This document shows positions 22,600-33,552 of a stretch of 64,000 bases of DNA, piece after piece; the first letter of the stretch is position 1; every line of letters begins with the position of its first letter. Source of the stretch: Rostratula benghalensis (taxonomy: Eukaryota; Chordata; Aves; Charadriiformes; Rostratulidae); NCBI GenBank assembly GCA_013399305.1, contig VXAI01000009.1:1237645-1301644 (forward strand), read 5' to 3'. The notes under the pieces are model-generated. The model was given only the letters and a program-made list of their open reading frames with translations, had not been told where the DNA came from and made no database searches. The translations under genes and the position numbers were made by a program.

Positions 22600-23680
22600 T
22601 GTCTAGGTTTTACCTTGTTGATGAAAAATATGCAAGTAGGTTATCAGTACATTCTAGTTACCTGTCCAGAACACTCATAAATGATGAGAAAAAAGTGAGT
22701 GCCATGAGAAAAGGAAGACTGTTGCTGATACTCAAGCTCGTCAAAACTAAAGCTGATTGTAGAGAGTTCCAGAAAGATCTCAAAACATTCAGTAAGTGGG
22801 CACTAAAATGGCTGACAAACCTGATGTTGATGTATGCAAAATAACAGACCTGAAATCCACCAATCCCCTTACACAGAGTTCTACAAGATGGACACTAAAT
22901 TAACCAGCTGTGCAGGAAGGAAATCTCGGCAGTCTTTTTGTGTAGTCCTCTGAAAATATCAGCTCAATGATCAGTAACGACACGTGGTACAAGATAAAAA
23001 TTACTGGAGGGGACAGAGAAGAAAACAGGAAGTATCTCCATGTCAATGAATGAGTCTGTACTGCAGCCACATAACAGCCCTACAGTGAACTCACTACAAA
23101 GGAATATAGCAAAGCTACAATAGATTCAGAAAAAGAAAGGGAAAAAAAAAAAAAAAGGAAAAAAAAGAAGTCAGAATTATCAGTAGGCTCACATGGTTTC
23201 TTACTTAGTCTTAGTTAAATACATTAAGACTCTTCAGGTTGGAAAACCAAGACCGGTAAGGAACAACATGAAGAAGGTAAATAAGGAAGAATTTTAGGGC
23301 ATCCAGTGAAAGCACGAAGCAGCAAGTTTAAGTAACATGAAGAAATGCTGCACAGTCTTATTGTGGAATTCATTGATGTAGGATTTTTTGGGACCAGGAG
23401 AACCAAGGGGTTAAAAAAAAAACAACCTAGAAAAATTTATGGAAGGAAACCCTTCATGTGATCCCTACTAGAGACAACATGACCTCAGTGCAACTTTCTG
23501 TTCAGGAAATCATTAAACCATTGATCGCTTGGATTTGGAAGTGACACCACAGTGGTACCATGTTGTACTTCCCCTGTCTATTAGATTCTGAGAGTTTGGT
23601 ATTGAACAGTCAGACACTGCATCCTGGAATAGCTAGATCTGACCCAATATAGCCATTCTATGGTTATGTTCACATGAGAA
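22600..23680 (+). mobile_element. Old CR1-type LINE, 3' part
   Basis: A long, heavily mutated CR1 copy in sense orientation, supported by several CR1-like pieces in the right order and spacing. About 22690-22850 translates to text resembling the post-catalytic reverse transcriptase region (a QKDL...KWALKW motif). About 23225-23290 has AAGACTCTTCAGGTTGG. About 23350-23440 has GTGGAATTCATTG and a purine-rich run. About 23620-23675 has the 3' end (TCTGACCCAATATAGCCATT). Many stops show it is dead. The family resembles ancient amniote CR1 rather than young avian CR1. Confidence 0.7.
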
Positions 23681-26600
23681 TTTTCTGGAAAAATGAAAGC
23701 TGGTATTTTCATGTAGCCACATGCTTCTGAATTTCAGGTAAACACAAATATTAAGAATTTAATGGTAAAATCACAAGATATGGAAGTGTCCATGTAACAG
23801 TCTTGAGAATCTGTATACAATGTATAAATTTTCGTTGGTTTTATTAAACTGCCATGCCTTTTTTTTTTAGTTATTTTAATGGCTCCATAATTGGTTATTT
23901 TTCATCATGGCTCTGCCATGTATCTACCTGATGAGAAACAATCAAAAGTAATTTTGAAGCAATGAAATAGCCATATCCTGGACGAAATAATTTGTTTCCA
24001 AGCTTTCTGAAGGATTTGGAAAGAGGACAGGAGCCAACAGGACTACTTTTAAACTGCACAGATTGAAAGACTGCAGGGTCACACAAAGGTAACTTACACA
24101 GACAAAGAATGCCAAGGGCAGAACAGATGGGCATACTTCCAAAGCAGAATGGTTCTGCTTAGCTGCAGGATCAGCTGAAGGAGAACAAACATGGATATAC
24201 AGAAGAGAAATTCTGTGATTCAGGGAAAAGCTTATGAGGGCAGGATAGCAAAGGCAAAGATTTCTGCAGAGGTACTGTGGAGGACATACAAGACCGATGA
24301 GGTGAAGAAACACCTGTGAAGTTTTGTTATTTTTGTCTACAGCTGTATTAGTCCAGGTACAGAATGACTGACTTTGAAATCTTCACAAACTTTTTGTTGT
24401 CTTACTTTAACTGTTGCACATGCCCAGGAAGTGCTAAACTGGAGCCTGAAAAGTTGGAGCTCGGGGTGCTCGCTTTAATGAGAAGCCTGGTAAGCCAAAG
24501 CTGCTCTTGCAGGCTTACGGCAGGTGGCCAGCAAGAACCCATTTTTGTAAAGGGATTAAAGACAGAAAGCAGATGCCTAGGATACATGTCAGAGATGTCA
24601 AAGAAAGAAGCAGTGCTGCAGCTTACTAAGACTAAGGGAAGCTTAAGAGCAAACTGATCCAAAAGGCTAGGACCCAATCACGGAGTGTCTAGTGGGATGA
24701 GCTTTAGTGGGACTAAATGACAGTCAGTGAAATAAAGATTTGAACAGGGGAGAGCAGAAAGCTTTGAGGTCTGGAATTCGACTGCCTGTTTGTATACAGC
24801 CTGACAGGTTGCAGTGCTAATCTCCTCTAGCCTACAGACTGAAGAAGAAAATGCAAACCTCTACAGACTGTTCCTGGAGTCTGTGGTCACCTTGGGTGTG
24901 CAGAGCTGACACTGGCAGACAGCATCCTCCCCTCTGGCTCCCAGCTGGCATGGAGTGACTGCTGCAGAGTGGTCACTTTGTTCATGCTCCCTGTACTGCC
25001 AGGTTAATGTAGGAAAAAACTCCCATTGCACACCCTCTGCTCCACAATTAATTTCACCTTGGAGTCAACAAAGCCATCTCTATTGCTCTAAGGTTAAAAG
25101 TGATGTTCTGCAATGTGGTCCATCACCCATACATTTTACTTGTAGCATGTACCAGCCAACTGATGCCTCGAGGTTTTCAGTTTAAATAGAAAGATCTGCA
25201 ACTCAATCCAAATCTGCAACTTAGATGTAGAATGACTGAAGGCTCTTTTTGCCAGCTTTTCTAACCTGGCACATCTGAAGCACCTTCTGAATAAGCTGAT
25301 GTTCTCAAATATCTGAAGCTTCATTCCTAAACAGACCATCATTTCCACATGTTCATAAACAAAGACGTCTTAGTTCATTCCTCTGTATATTCTAGGTCAG
25401 TACAAACATGTGCTATCCATGTTGTAGCAGTGGTTGTCTAGGGGTTTGAGAGTTGATGGAGCCAGGAAAAGGAGAAAGCTTGCAAGCACCACAAAACCTT
25501 GAATTGTCCGTTATTTTTCTAAATAGTGGGTCTAATCAAAGACACTATCTCTACAAATCTCACTGCAGGTATCACAGACTTGTACGCTGTTACACTGGAA
25601 AACATACATTTAGAAAATAAAATTTCATAGTTAAAACACTTGTGTATTTTCATGCTCCTTTTCGCTGTCAGAAAAAGATGAAACCATAAATAATATTTTA
25701 GAACTACACTAATCTCAGTAAATGTATTTACTGTATTTTATGAAGTTACTAGAAAGTCTTTATTTGATTTTATCTAATTATCACATAAATGCAGGAACAT
25801 TAAGTGGGCTGATGTCAGCAATCAGGACTGCTTGTTACACAACATCAGTAACAGGGGCTCAGGTATGAAACAACTGTAATTATAGGTATTTAGCCAAAAT
25901 GTATGTCAGTTCTAACTGATTAGCTGTTTAAGTCTTTACAGGTAATTGAAATACTTTATAAATAAAAACCGCAAACTTAGCAACCAACAATATAGACATA
26001 ATACAGAAGTTTGATTGATTGTACAATGATACTTAATTTTATGTCTTTTTCTTCACTTTTGCTGATTGTTGCAAGCTTGTGCCTTAGAATTTTCCTATTG
26101 GGTATTTTTGTTCTCCTCTTTTTGTGTCTTTAGCTTGTTTGGTTTGGGATTAACATAATGGCTAAAGGAAGATAAGTCTTCATAATGTTCAACATGCATC
26201 TATCTTGCATGCCCATTAAAACTCAATTCTAACATGGCAGGCATAAAAATAGTGTCTCAAAAATAGTTCAGCATGGTTTCCTCAAGCTCTACATTACGAC
26301 TAGCCTGTAATTTTCAATGGACTTATCAGCATGTGCATCATTCTGTCAAGTGTTGTGTTGCTAAGGAGTTTATCCATTCAACACCGTGTTGCGGCTATTG
26401 CCAACTGATGTTGCTGGTTTGGTGCAAACCAACCTTTACCAATATTTAAGTAATTCTTCTCTTTCTTAGGAATAGAGGTTAAATGTTGCTTCTAAACCAG
26501 GGACCCAAAAGTACAGACAGGGTGCAATGAGATATATGCCACACCAGAGCGATGCAGGTGTATTGAGGCAGTATCAAATACTTATTTTCCATCAAGACCA

Positions 26601-28480
26601 GCCACATCTCATCAGCTATGTGATCACATTAAATGATGTACAGAAAAAATGTTTCTCTCTGTAAGGCATATGAAAAATATGCTTTGGTTAATGTCGGTTG
26701 CATCCCATTTCATAACCACATACACATCACATAAGCCTCCCAAAAAGAGTTTTGCAGCAGGTCCCTGCAAGTGTATATTTTGTACCATACATAAACCCCT
26801 CGAACTTAAAGCCCAAAATGCTGCACACATGCACTCCTGCATGTGCAGCAGAGCAGGTTTCCACTGCTTTGGCTGCTGAAACACATAACTGCTGTGCACT
26901 TGCAATAAGTCTAACGCTAAACCAGCTGCAGTCTGTGGCCACAGTGATTATCCCTAATTTCTAATTAATTTCTAATTAAGCAGAGTATGAAAACCATCAT
27001 CACGGATGGCTCCCCGGCATCATCACCTAATGCCCTTTACCTACAGGCAAAGGACACCTAGCCAGGTGTGGTTCCTTGTTTGTTTATAGCTTGTTCAAGA
27101 GATTTAATTTAGGGTTAAGACAGGTAAGGCTATGGCCAGGTGCTGAAAACTTTGCTGTCAGATGCCACTGGCACTGCCAAAGTTGAACCGTCAGCCATTC
27201 ATGTGATTAAGCTGTCTGACCTGAAGTGAGCTGCCACAAATTTAAGTATGGCATAAAAGCATGACTCACTACTATGTGCAGTTCCGAAAAGCCCTTAGTA
27301 GAGGAAAACATGTGACTTTGCACTTGCTAAAGCAGGGCCACTCTAGAGTTTACAGCTGCTATCAGTCCTCAAAGCTCTTCCTCTTCACAAACAACAGCGC
27401 TTTATGCATGAAGACTGTCTCGAGAGCAAGACAGAGGAGCTCTGATGGAACCATATTCCATTGAAACATGCTATTTTATCAGTTCACTTCAGAGGAAAAA
27501 TTCTGCTTTATCACTTACAGGACGTCTCTTAAGTACACGAAGCGCGTGTAACAGAGCTGGGATCGCAGGGGGATAGTGTTCCCCAGACTGTACAGTCATC
27601 CAACAGCTCCCTGCCCCCAGCAGTCCCCTCCCTCCACATCACTTAGCTTTAGTTTCCTGCTGCTACTCATCCTCCTCCCTCATACAATGATCCTAGCACC
27701 ACTTGTGTTGCCAGGACAGTGCTAAAGATCTGGTGCCAGCTTCAAGGAAAAAGAGAAAGGGAGAGAATATGTGGACTGAGAAAAGCAGAAGAGGCATCAG
27801 ATGTGTTGTAACTGTGCAGTCCTCCTTTACATACAGCCTTTGTGGTTCCTCTTGAGGGCACGTATTTGCATAGGGGCACAGCATGAGGTACCCATTCACC
27901 ATGTTTTCAGGAAGCCACAGTGAAAATCTTCTCTCCACCAGTTGTGTTGACACTGGACTTCACCCTTTCATTGCTGGCTGTGAAGGAGCCACGAACAGGT
28001 TACTGTGACCATGGGCTGAAGAGCAGGTGGGGGACATACTGGCTGGTGCATACATGGAGTCAAATCCTGGTACACCTAAGTTTTCGCTTTCCCCTAATTT
28101 TAAATTTCATGGAACACAAAGAGATTTACACGTTAGAAATACTTCGGTAAACCTTAGAATGGTCTGTTTAGGTTAACTACGGTAGCAACATGTCCTCACA
28201 TGCCAAAAGCAGGCCTGCTGTACAGCTGGCCTGGAGATGGCCTCCTGGTGCCTCCCGGGTGCAGAGCAGTGGCAGGGGGCTGAACAGAGGGGAACTCCTA
28301 TGACAGCCCACATCCTTCCAACACCTCAGTTAAAAAAACAGTCCGTCCTAAAACTGCCTTTGGTCTCCTCCTGCACACTCTCCTGGCCCTGGCCTGTGGT
28401 ACGAGTCCCCACGAAGGGCTCACCTTGACTGCAAAGAGTATCACCATTAAGTAGGAAATGTTGTGAGGGGTCTCTCTCTT
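23681..28480. other. Gene-desert DNA
   Basis: No recognisable gene. Notable items are the CNE-like block at about 25690-26460, an inverted repeat CAGTAAAT/ATTTACTG at 25716-25733, and an 11-base quasi-tandem TTTCTAATTAA at about 26957-26980. GC content rises towards the CpG island at 28880. Short frames here, such as minus 23942-24313 and plus 24364-24657, show no known domains. Confidence 0.45.
25690..26460. other. Candidate conserved noncoding element(s)
   Basis: AT-rich, repeat-free sequence with forkhead-like inverted words at 25716-25733 and TAAT-type words (TATCTAATTATC, TGTAATTATAGG, CTGATTAGC). A second cluster at about 26165-26430 includes GTGTTGCTAAGG and CCGTGTTGCGGC. The texture is that of developmental enhancers. 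No alignment is available. Confidence 0.3.
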
Positions 28481-28629
28481 GGGCAGGACACAGGAGGTTT
28501 GGGACTCTTGTTGCTTAATCAGCTCAAAGATGGACCTTGGAGTTGGGCATCCCTTGGGGCAGGACACAGGAGGTTTGGGAGTCCTGTTGCTTAATCAGCT
28601 CAAAGATGTGCCTTGGAGTTGGGCATCCC
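28481..28629. repeat. 76-bp tandem duplication
   Basis: Two head-to-tail copies (28481-28556 and 28557 to about 28629) beginning GGGCAGGACACAGGAGGTTT. Only a few substitutions separate them. It lies upstream of CpG island G and yields overlapping repeated peptides in accidental frames. Confidence 0.95.
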
Positions 28630-28879
28630 TACATGTGTCCCTCATCCTGCCCAAGGCTGGGCGATGGCTCCCCCAGAGCAGTTGCCCATGCCTGCAGTAG
28701 GGAAGTAGCCACTTGGACCTGCTTCCCTGCCTGAGGCCGAGCAAGAGTGCCTGGGAAGCACCTGCCCAGCCTGAGGTAGTGAAATGGCTGCTGCGAGGTG
28801 GGCAGTGGTTCCCCAGGAGGCCCTTGAGCTGCCCGAGGCAAAGGAATGCCAACCATGTGGGGCACTCCAGTGGTGGCCT

Positions 28880-29725
28880 TGCCTCACCCAGCAGAATGGC
28901 GCCTGTCGGGCACCCCTCCCGCGGCTGGCCGTGCTAGAAGCGGCAACGCGGCCCCCGCCGAGCAGCAGGGCAGGGAGGCCCGGTGGCGGCGGCTGGGAGG
29001 CGGTAGCACCGCGGCAGGGTCACTGCACCGGGCTTGTTGGCTTCCCGCGCTCCCCTTCTGCGCTGCTTTCCCTCCAGGGGAAAAAAAAAAAAAATAAACT
29101 GGAGAATATTTTCAGCCAGCGCAGCGGGTCGGTGCTTTAACGGGGGCGGTGGGGTCGGTCGAGGCCGGCGGGGGAGCGGGGCCGCCCTCGGAAGCTCCGT
29201 TAAGGGCGGTGAGGAGACACTTGGCCGGCCCGATCTATTAACGTTGCTTTATTAACAGCTCGAACGGGCGGAATAAAAAAAAAAAAATAAAAAATTTGAG
29301 GGCGATAAGTTGACGTTTGGGGTTGTTTTTTTTTTCTTTTCTTCTTCCCCCCCCCCCTCTCACAATGAACCCAAAGAAATTGCCGCTCTGGGATTTGCCG
29401 GGAGGGAGCAAAGAGAGGGGGAGGCGCGGGAACGCGCCGAGCCGCCGGCGCTAATGGAGGGTTCTGTTTGTTTCCATGATTACAGCTATAAATAATAATA
29501 GTGGTTGTTTGTTGTTGTGGGTTTTTTGGTTGGGTTTTTTTTTTTTTAATATAAAAAGAAATAAATAAAATCCCGACAATTTTGGGTGTTTCACATCCTC
29601 CGCGGCCCGGGGTTTTCCCGGCGCTCCCCTTGGCCGGGGTCGGGGCTGCGCGCGCCCGCCGGCCTCCTCCGAGCATCCCGCTCCGCGGAGTTGCCGCTCC
29701 GTCCCCTTTTTAAGCCGTGCCCTAC
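28880..29725. promoter_or_regulatory. CpG island G
   Basis: Isolated CpG island in a gene desert, with GC-rich lobes at about 28880-29240 and 29370-29460 plus 29590-29710. A/T-rich low-complexity pieces (A run near 29083-29094, T/C runs at 29326-29356, T run near 29538-29548) interrupt it. An inverted CCAAT box (ATTGG) follows at 29731. No recognisable coding exon is seen on either strand. It could be the promoter of a noncoding RNA or of an unidentified gene. Confidence 0.65.
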
Positions 29726-30480
29726 TTTGTATTGGCTGGTGCACAAGCCTGAAAATGGATATTACTGCTTTTTATGATATAATATCCCTCTAATTGGTGC
29801 TTCATAGGGCCGTGGCTGAATTCTTTTCAATTAAGCCCTAAACTACGGTGACTGTTTCTCTCGGTGCGCGCTGGAAAAGCCATTCACGAGAGAGGCGACT
29901 GGTACTGCACAATTCCAAAGTACCTTTAATGTGTCAAAAATGTTTTGCGAAGAAAGCAACACTGTAAATGCAATCACCTACATTGGTGTCCCCATTGTTA
30001 AGCGGGAGCCAAAGTATTGCTAATTGTCCTGCGTTTTAGCTGGGTTTTTAGAGCATTATGTAGTAAGTACACCGAAGGGTCAATTTGTGAAGTGAAATAC
30101 TTAGCATGCAAAGCGTAATACAAGATGCTGTGTAATACTTGACCTCTCAGCATAATAAATGTAGCAGTGAAACGCTGTGCATTCAGGATTCGCTGAATAG
30201 AGCCTCCGCAGAGGAACAAAACCAGAAAATGTTCTCTTCATTCCTTTTTTTTTTTTTTTTTTTTTTTTCACTAAGCGAAAATTATTCTTTATAATGGCCA
30301 TTGCAGCAATTAGCCAGCATTTGGGGAGAATAAATGTGCAGAAATAGCAATTTCTTATTTTAAATGAGATTTTTGTATGGAGCCTGCAAATTACTTGGAG
30401 GTATATGAATAATTGTTGCCTTAGTTTTATGCTACAGAATAGGGTGTGGGTGGGTATAAAGATTTCCTATTTGCAGTTAA
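29725..30480. other. Strong candidate conserved noncoding element
   Basis: Directly adjoining CpG island G is a repeat-poor AT-rich block with features expected of an ultraconserved-type element. It has clustered homeodomain words (CTCTAATTGGTGC, CAATTAAGCCC, GCAATTAGCC, TGAATAATTG), a dyad AATGGCCATT (30293-30302), retained CpGs (ACTACGGTG, GGTGCGCGC, CACGAGAGAGGCGAC) and no transposon similarity. A T24 run (30245-30268) interrupts it. It is densely stopped in all frames, so it is not coding. Confidence 0.45.
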
Positions 30481-30676
30481 ATGTTTAGACATTTTATTAT
30501 TTTAATTTCACTCTCAGTCTGTCTCGATTGACCCTGCTTTCCCCACTGATCATTTCATGTATGCCAGGAAGCAAGTACTCAGATGATGGAAGCTTTCCAA
30601 TTAGAGCTTTATGTTTTGGGGGCGGTGTGTGTCTTGGGGAGGTGCTGGGGAGTCGTTCAGGGGTTTTTTTTCTCTT

Positions 30677-30696
30677 CCCCCCCCCCCCCCCCCCCC
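30677..30696 (+). repeat. C20 run in pyrimidine tract
   Basis: Twenty consecutive C flanked by T-rich DNA (about 30664-30700). The complementary strand could form G-quadruplex structures, and the length may be inexact. Confidence 0.9.
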
Positions 30697-30699
30697 TTT

Positions 30700-33436
30700 T
30701 GGTTGCTATTTATGAATGTGACATGTAAGTGCAATCAGGTGTTACTCTGGTAGCTACTACTGTGTTTTGCATTTAGCCTGCTAAATCAAAACATTTTAAG
30801 AATGTAGCATATTTGATGGGCACTTCTCATTATCCTCTAGAATGGTAAACCTAATTGGTGCTTTATTTACACATTTTAAAGGTTTTGTCATCTGAAAAAA
30901 AGATGCAAAATTCTTTCTCTTGGGCCTTCCAGATTCCTGCATTGAGTTTTAAGTGGAATGAAATTTTTGTGCTTCACTTGCTGAAATGGAAAAAGTTTTG
31001 TTTATATGAAGTTAAAACACTTTCAGAGAAAGCATGGGAAGTTCTGACAGCGAGAACCTATTAGGAAAAGTTTGTTTTAGTAAATTTAATAAGATTCATC
31101 GTGCATTTCACTAGCACAGTGCTGGAACATTTCGGTACAACTCTCTAAACATGTGACCAAGAAAAAAACTTAGATAATTAATTTAGAATATAAACCTTTC
31201 TTTTACTTGATCTAAAACTTTCCTCCACTGTGCAAGTTCTCTCCCTGCACTCTTCTTCCCTCTTAGCCACCTATTCTCCCTTCTCCATATTACACATTAG
31301 CAGGATTGCCTCTGAAAGTGTGACTTCTTGGGTAGTGGAATGATGTAGTTTGAAGACAGGCACTGATCTCTTACCCTGTCCATAAAACAGGATGGCCTGA
31401 GAAAATAAAGGTTCTGTCACTGAACTTGTTCCTATTCTTATAATAATGATAAATATTTTCCAAATTTTTATACTTTAATAGTGTCTGGGGCTTATTTTTT
31501 CTTTTTTTCTTTCTTTATTTTTTTCTTACAATAAATACATTTTTTTATTATTATATGCAATAGTAGGTTAAAATTAATAATGCAGTCTTGGTATCTTATT
31601 TAGGCCTTATCCTGCAGTCCCTGTGTGTTTCAGGACTGCTTCCGCTTTGTCAATGTGTCTTGTCTAAATGCAGCCAGTTTGTATTTCATGTACCCTTCAA
31701 ATGAATTACTATAAAATAAAATTTGCTGGTGACCATCAGAAATAGAGATATATGATGTTCTATATTAAGGGGTCATAATCTTTTTATTAACCTTTCTTTT
31801 TTCTTATCCTCTAATATCTGTTTTTTAATGGACCTTTTTGATAAAAGATGAACAGCTAGCCCACAAAATGAGAACAAGTATAGAAGTTACCGATGAACAA
31901 AACTGTAGTTTTAGACTGTCAGCAGCTCCTAGAATTAGTATTTTGCAAATCAAAAGCATTGCTATTAACATTGCACACAGATTTTTTTTTTTTCTCTTAA
32001 CCTACTGAATGATATTAGAAACAGATTGTGTGATTTTATGTGCTGGTAGGAGCATAGGCTCCACCTCAGTGATGGTAATAATGTATTACACTGTAGTGTC
32101 ATATTTACTATGTATTTTTGGCAGCGTGATGTGTTCTCTGCCTACCATGATCTTTTCTGTGAAAGTCCAGACCACCTTTGTACTTTTGAAAGAAACTGAT
32201 CTCTCACAGAAGCATCCTTCTAACTCAAACTTTGTACTCGTTTGAGTACCACTGTGTCCTCATTTGAGTTGGAGGGTGGTCACTGTTTAGTCTCCTCTAA
32301 GTTTGCAGTTCTCACATTGTGTGAACAGCTAGAAAAAAACCCCTTTGACTAGGTTTTCTGCTGAGCTATATTCTCCAAAGCCATTTTCTGTACACAAGCA
32401 AACTTTTTGTCTCACAGAGTTGCTTATTACTGGAAAACAAAAATTCTATCTGTCTCAATGGAATCCATGGGACTAGCTTGTAGCTTTCAACCATCTCAAG
32501 GTACTAGATGGAATCAGGTGAGTTAATTGCTATGTGAGCTATATGCCATTCCATTTTTTGAGTTATACATAATTAGATTTCCAGTATAGAGAAAGCCTGT
32601 CTTAGCAAAAGACAGAGAAGACAGCTAACTCAGTAAATTATTTAAAACTCCCCAGCATGCTTAAAACTTCTACGATTCAAAATATAAATTCAAAAGATCA
32701 AACAATAATTACCACACACTTCACATGAACTCATATAACCCATCTTCTATATTTTACTTTTGTCTTTGCCAGCTGCAGGGGAGTGTGGTGATGATGGTTG
32801 TACGAGAGCACTTAGGGTAGTCTGGTATATTTAAATAAGAAGGTTGACTAACTTTTCATTGTCCAGTCATGACTAGTGCTTTTATAATAGTAGTTGTAAG
32901 AAAAAAAAAATAAATCATCTGGCTTTTGTGTTAGCTCCACACAAAATGTTCCCAGGTAACATGTTTTCAGTCTATATTGTAAAAGCTCCAGTTTGAAAAG
33001 GAAGTTTGTAATGGACTTTTGTTTCTGTCAGCTTCAGGAAAGCACAATCAGCAGAGTGACAGAGGACACGCCACTTCTTCAGCATCTTTGCTCTGTTGTG
33101 TCTCTTAGTCCTGTTAGTCTTTAATGTGTGATATAAGGAAAAGTCATCAAAGATTGTTAAAAGCACTTATTTTCAAATATATGTTTGTACCTAGCAAAAC
33201 TAAGGGCTTAGCTAAAACAAGTCCTGACAGCTATCAGTCATATTGTTCAGCCAAGAAGCTTAAGTGAAGGAAATGCAGTTTCTTCTACCTCAGGTTAAGT
33301 AGAAGGTACCTTAGCTACCTCTGTGACAATATTACTTATACATTTCTTGATTCAATGGTTAATTCTCATATTTAAATAATGAAATAACTGAAAATAGTCT
33401 AAACAATAGTCAGCCCAAGTCCTTAAACTTGCTAGA
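30700..33436. other. Gene-desert DNA
   Basis: AT-rich sequence with no recognisable gene or repeat family. The word CTAATTGGTGCTT at about 30851 repeats a word present at 29790 in the conserved-looking block. T-rich tracts occur at about 31491-31550 and 31981-31995. Confidence 0.45.
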
Positions 33437-33552
33437 TGCTTCCAACCTGGTCCGGTGGAAGGTGTCCCTGCCCAGGTCAGGGGGGTTGGAACTGGATGAT
33501 CTACAAGGTCGCTTCCAATTCTAACCATTCTATGATTTTTTGATTCTATGAA
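33437..33552 (+). mobile_element. CR1 LINE 3' end (avian type)
   Basis: A 5'-truncated CR1 consisting only of the 3' untranslated end. It includes GGAAGGTGTCCCTGCCCAGG, then GGTTGGAACTGGATGATCTA, GGTCGCTTCCAATTC and the family's terminal short repeats (ATTCTATGATTTTTTGATTCTATG-like). The order and spacing match the avian CR1 3' consensus. Extreme 5' truncation is normal for this family. This is the clearest single indication of an avian genome. Confidence 0.88.

Noticed and set aside
29200..29676. 158-codon minus-strand frame near CpG island G
   Set aside because: It contains poly-Lys/Phe stretches read from A/T runs and has no domain. It is a compositional artefact.
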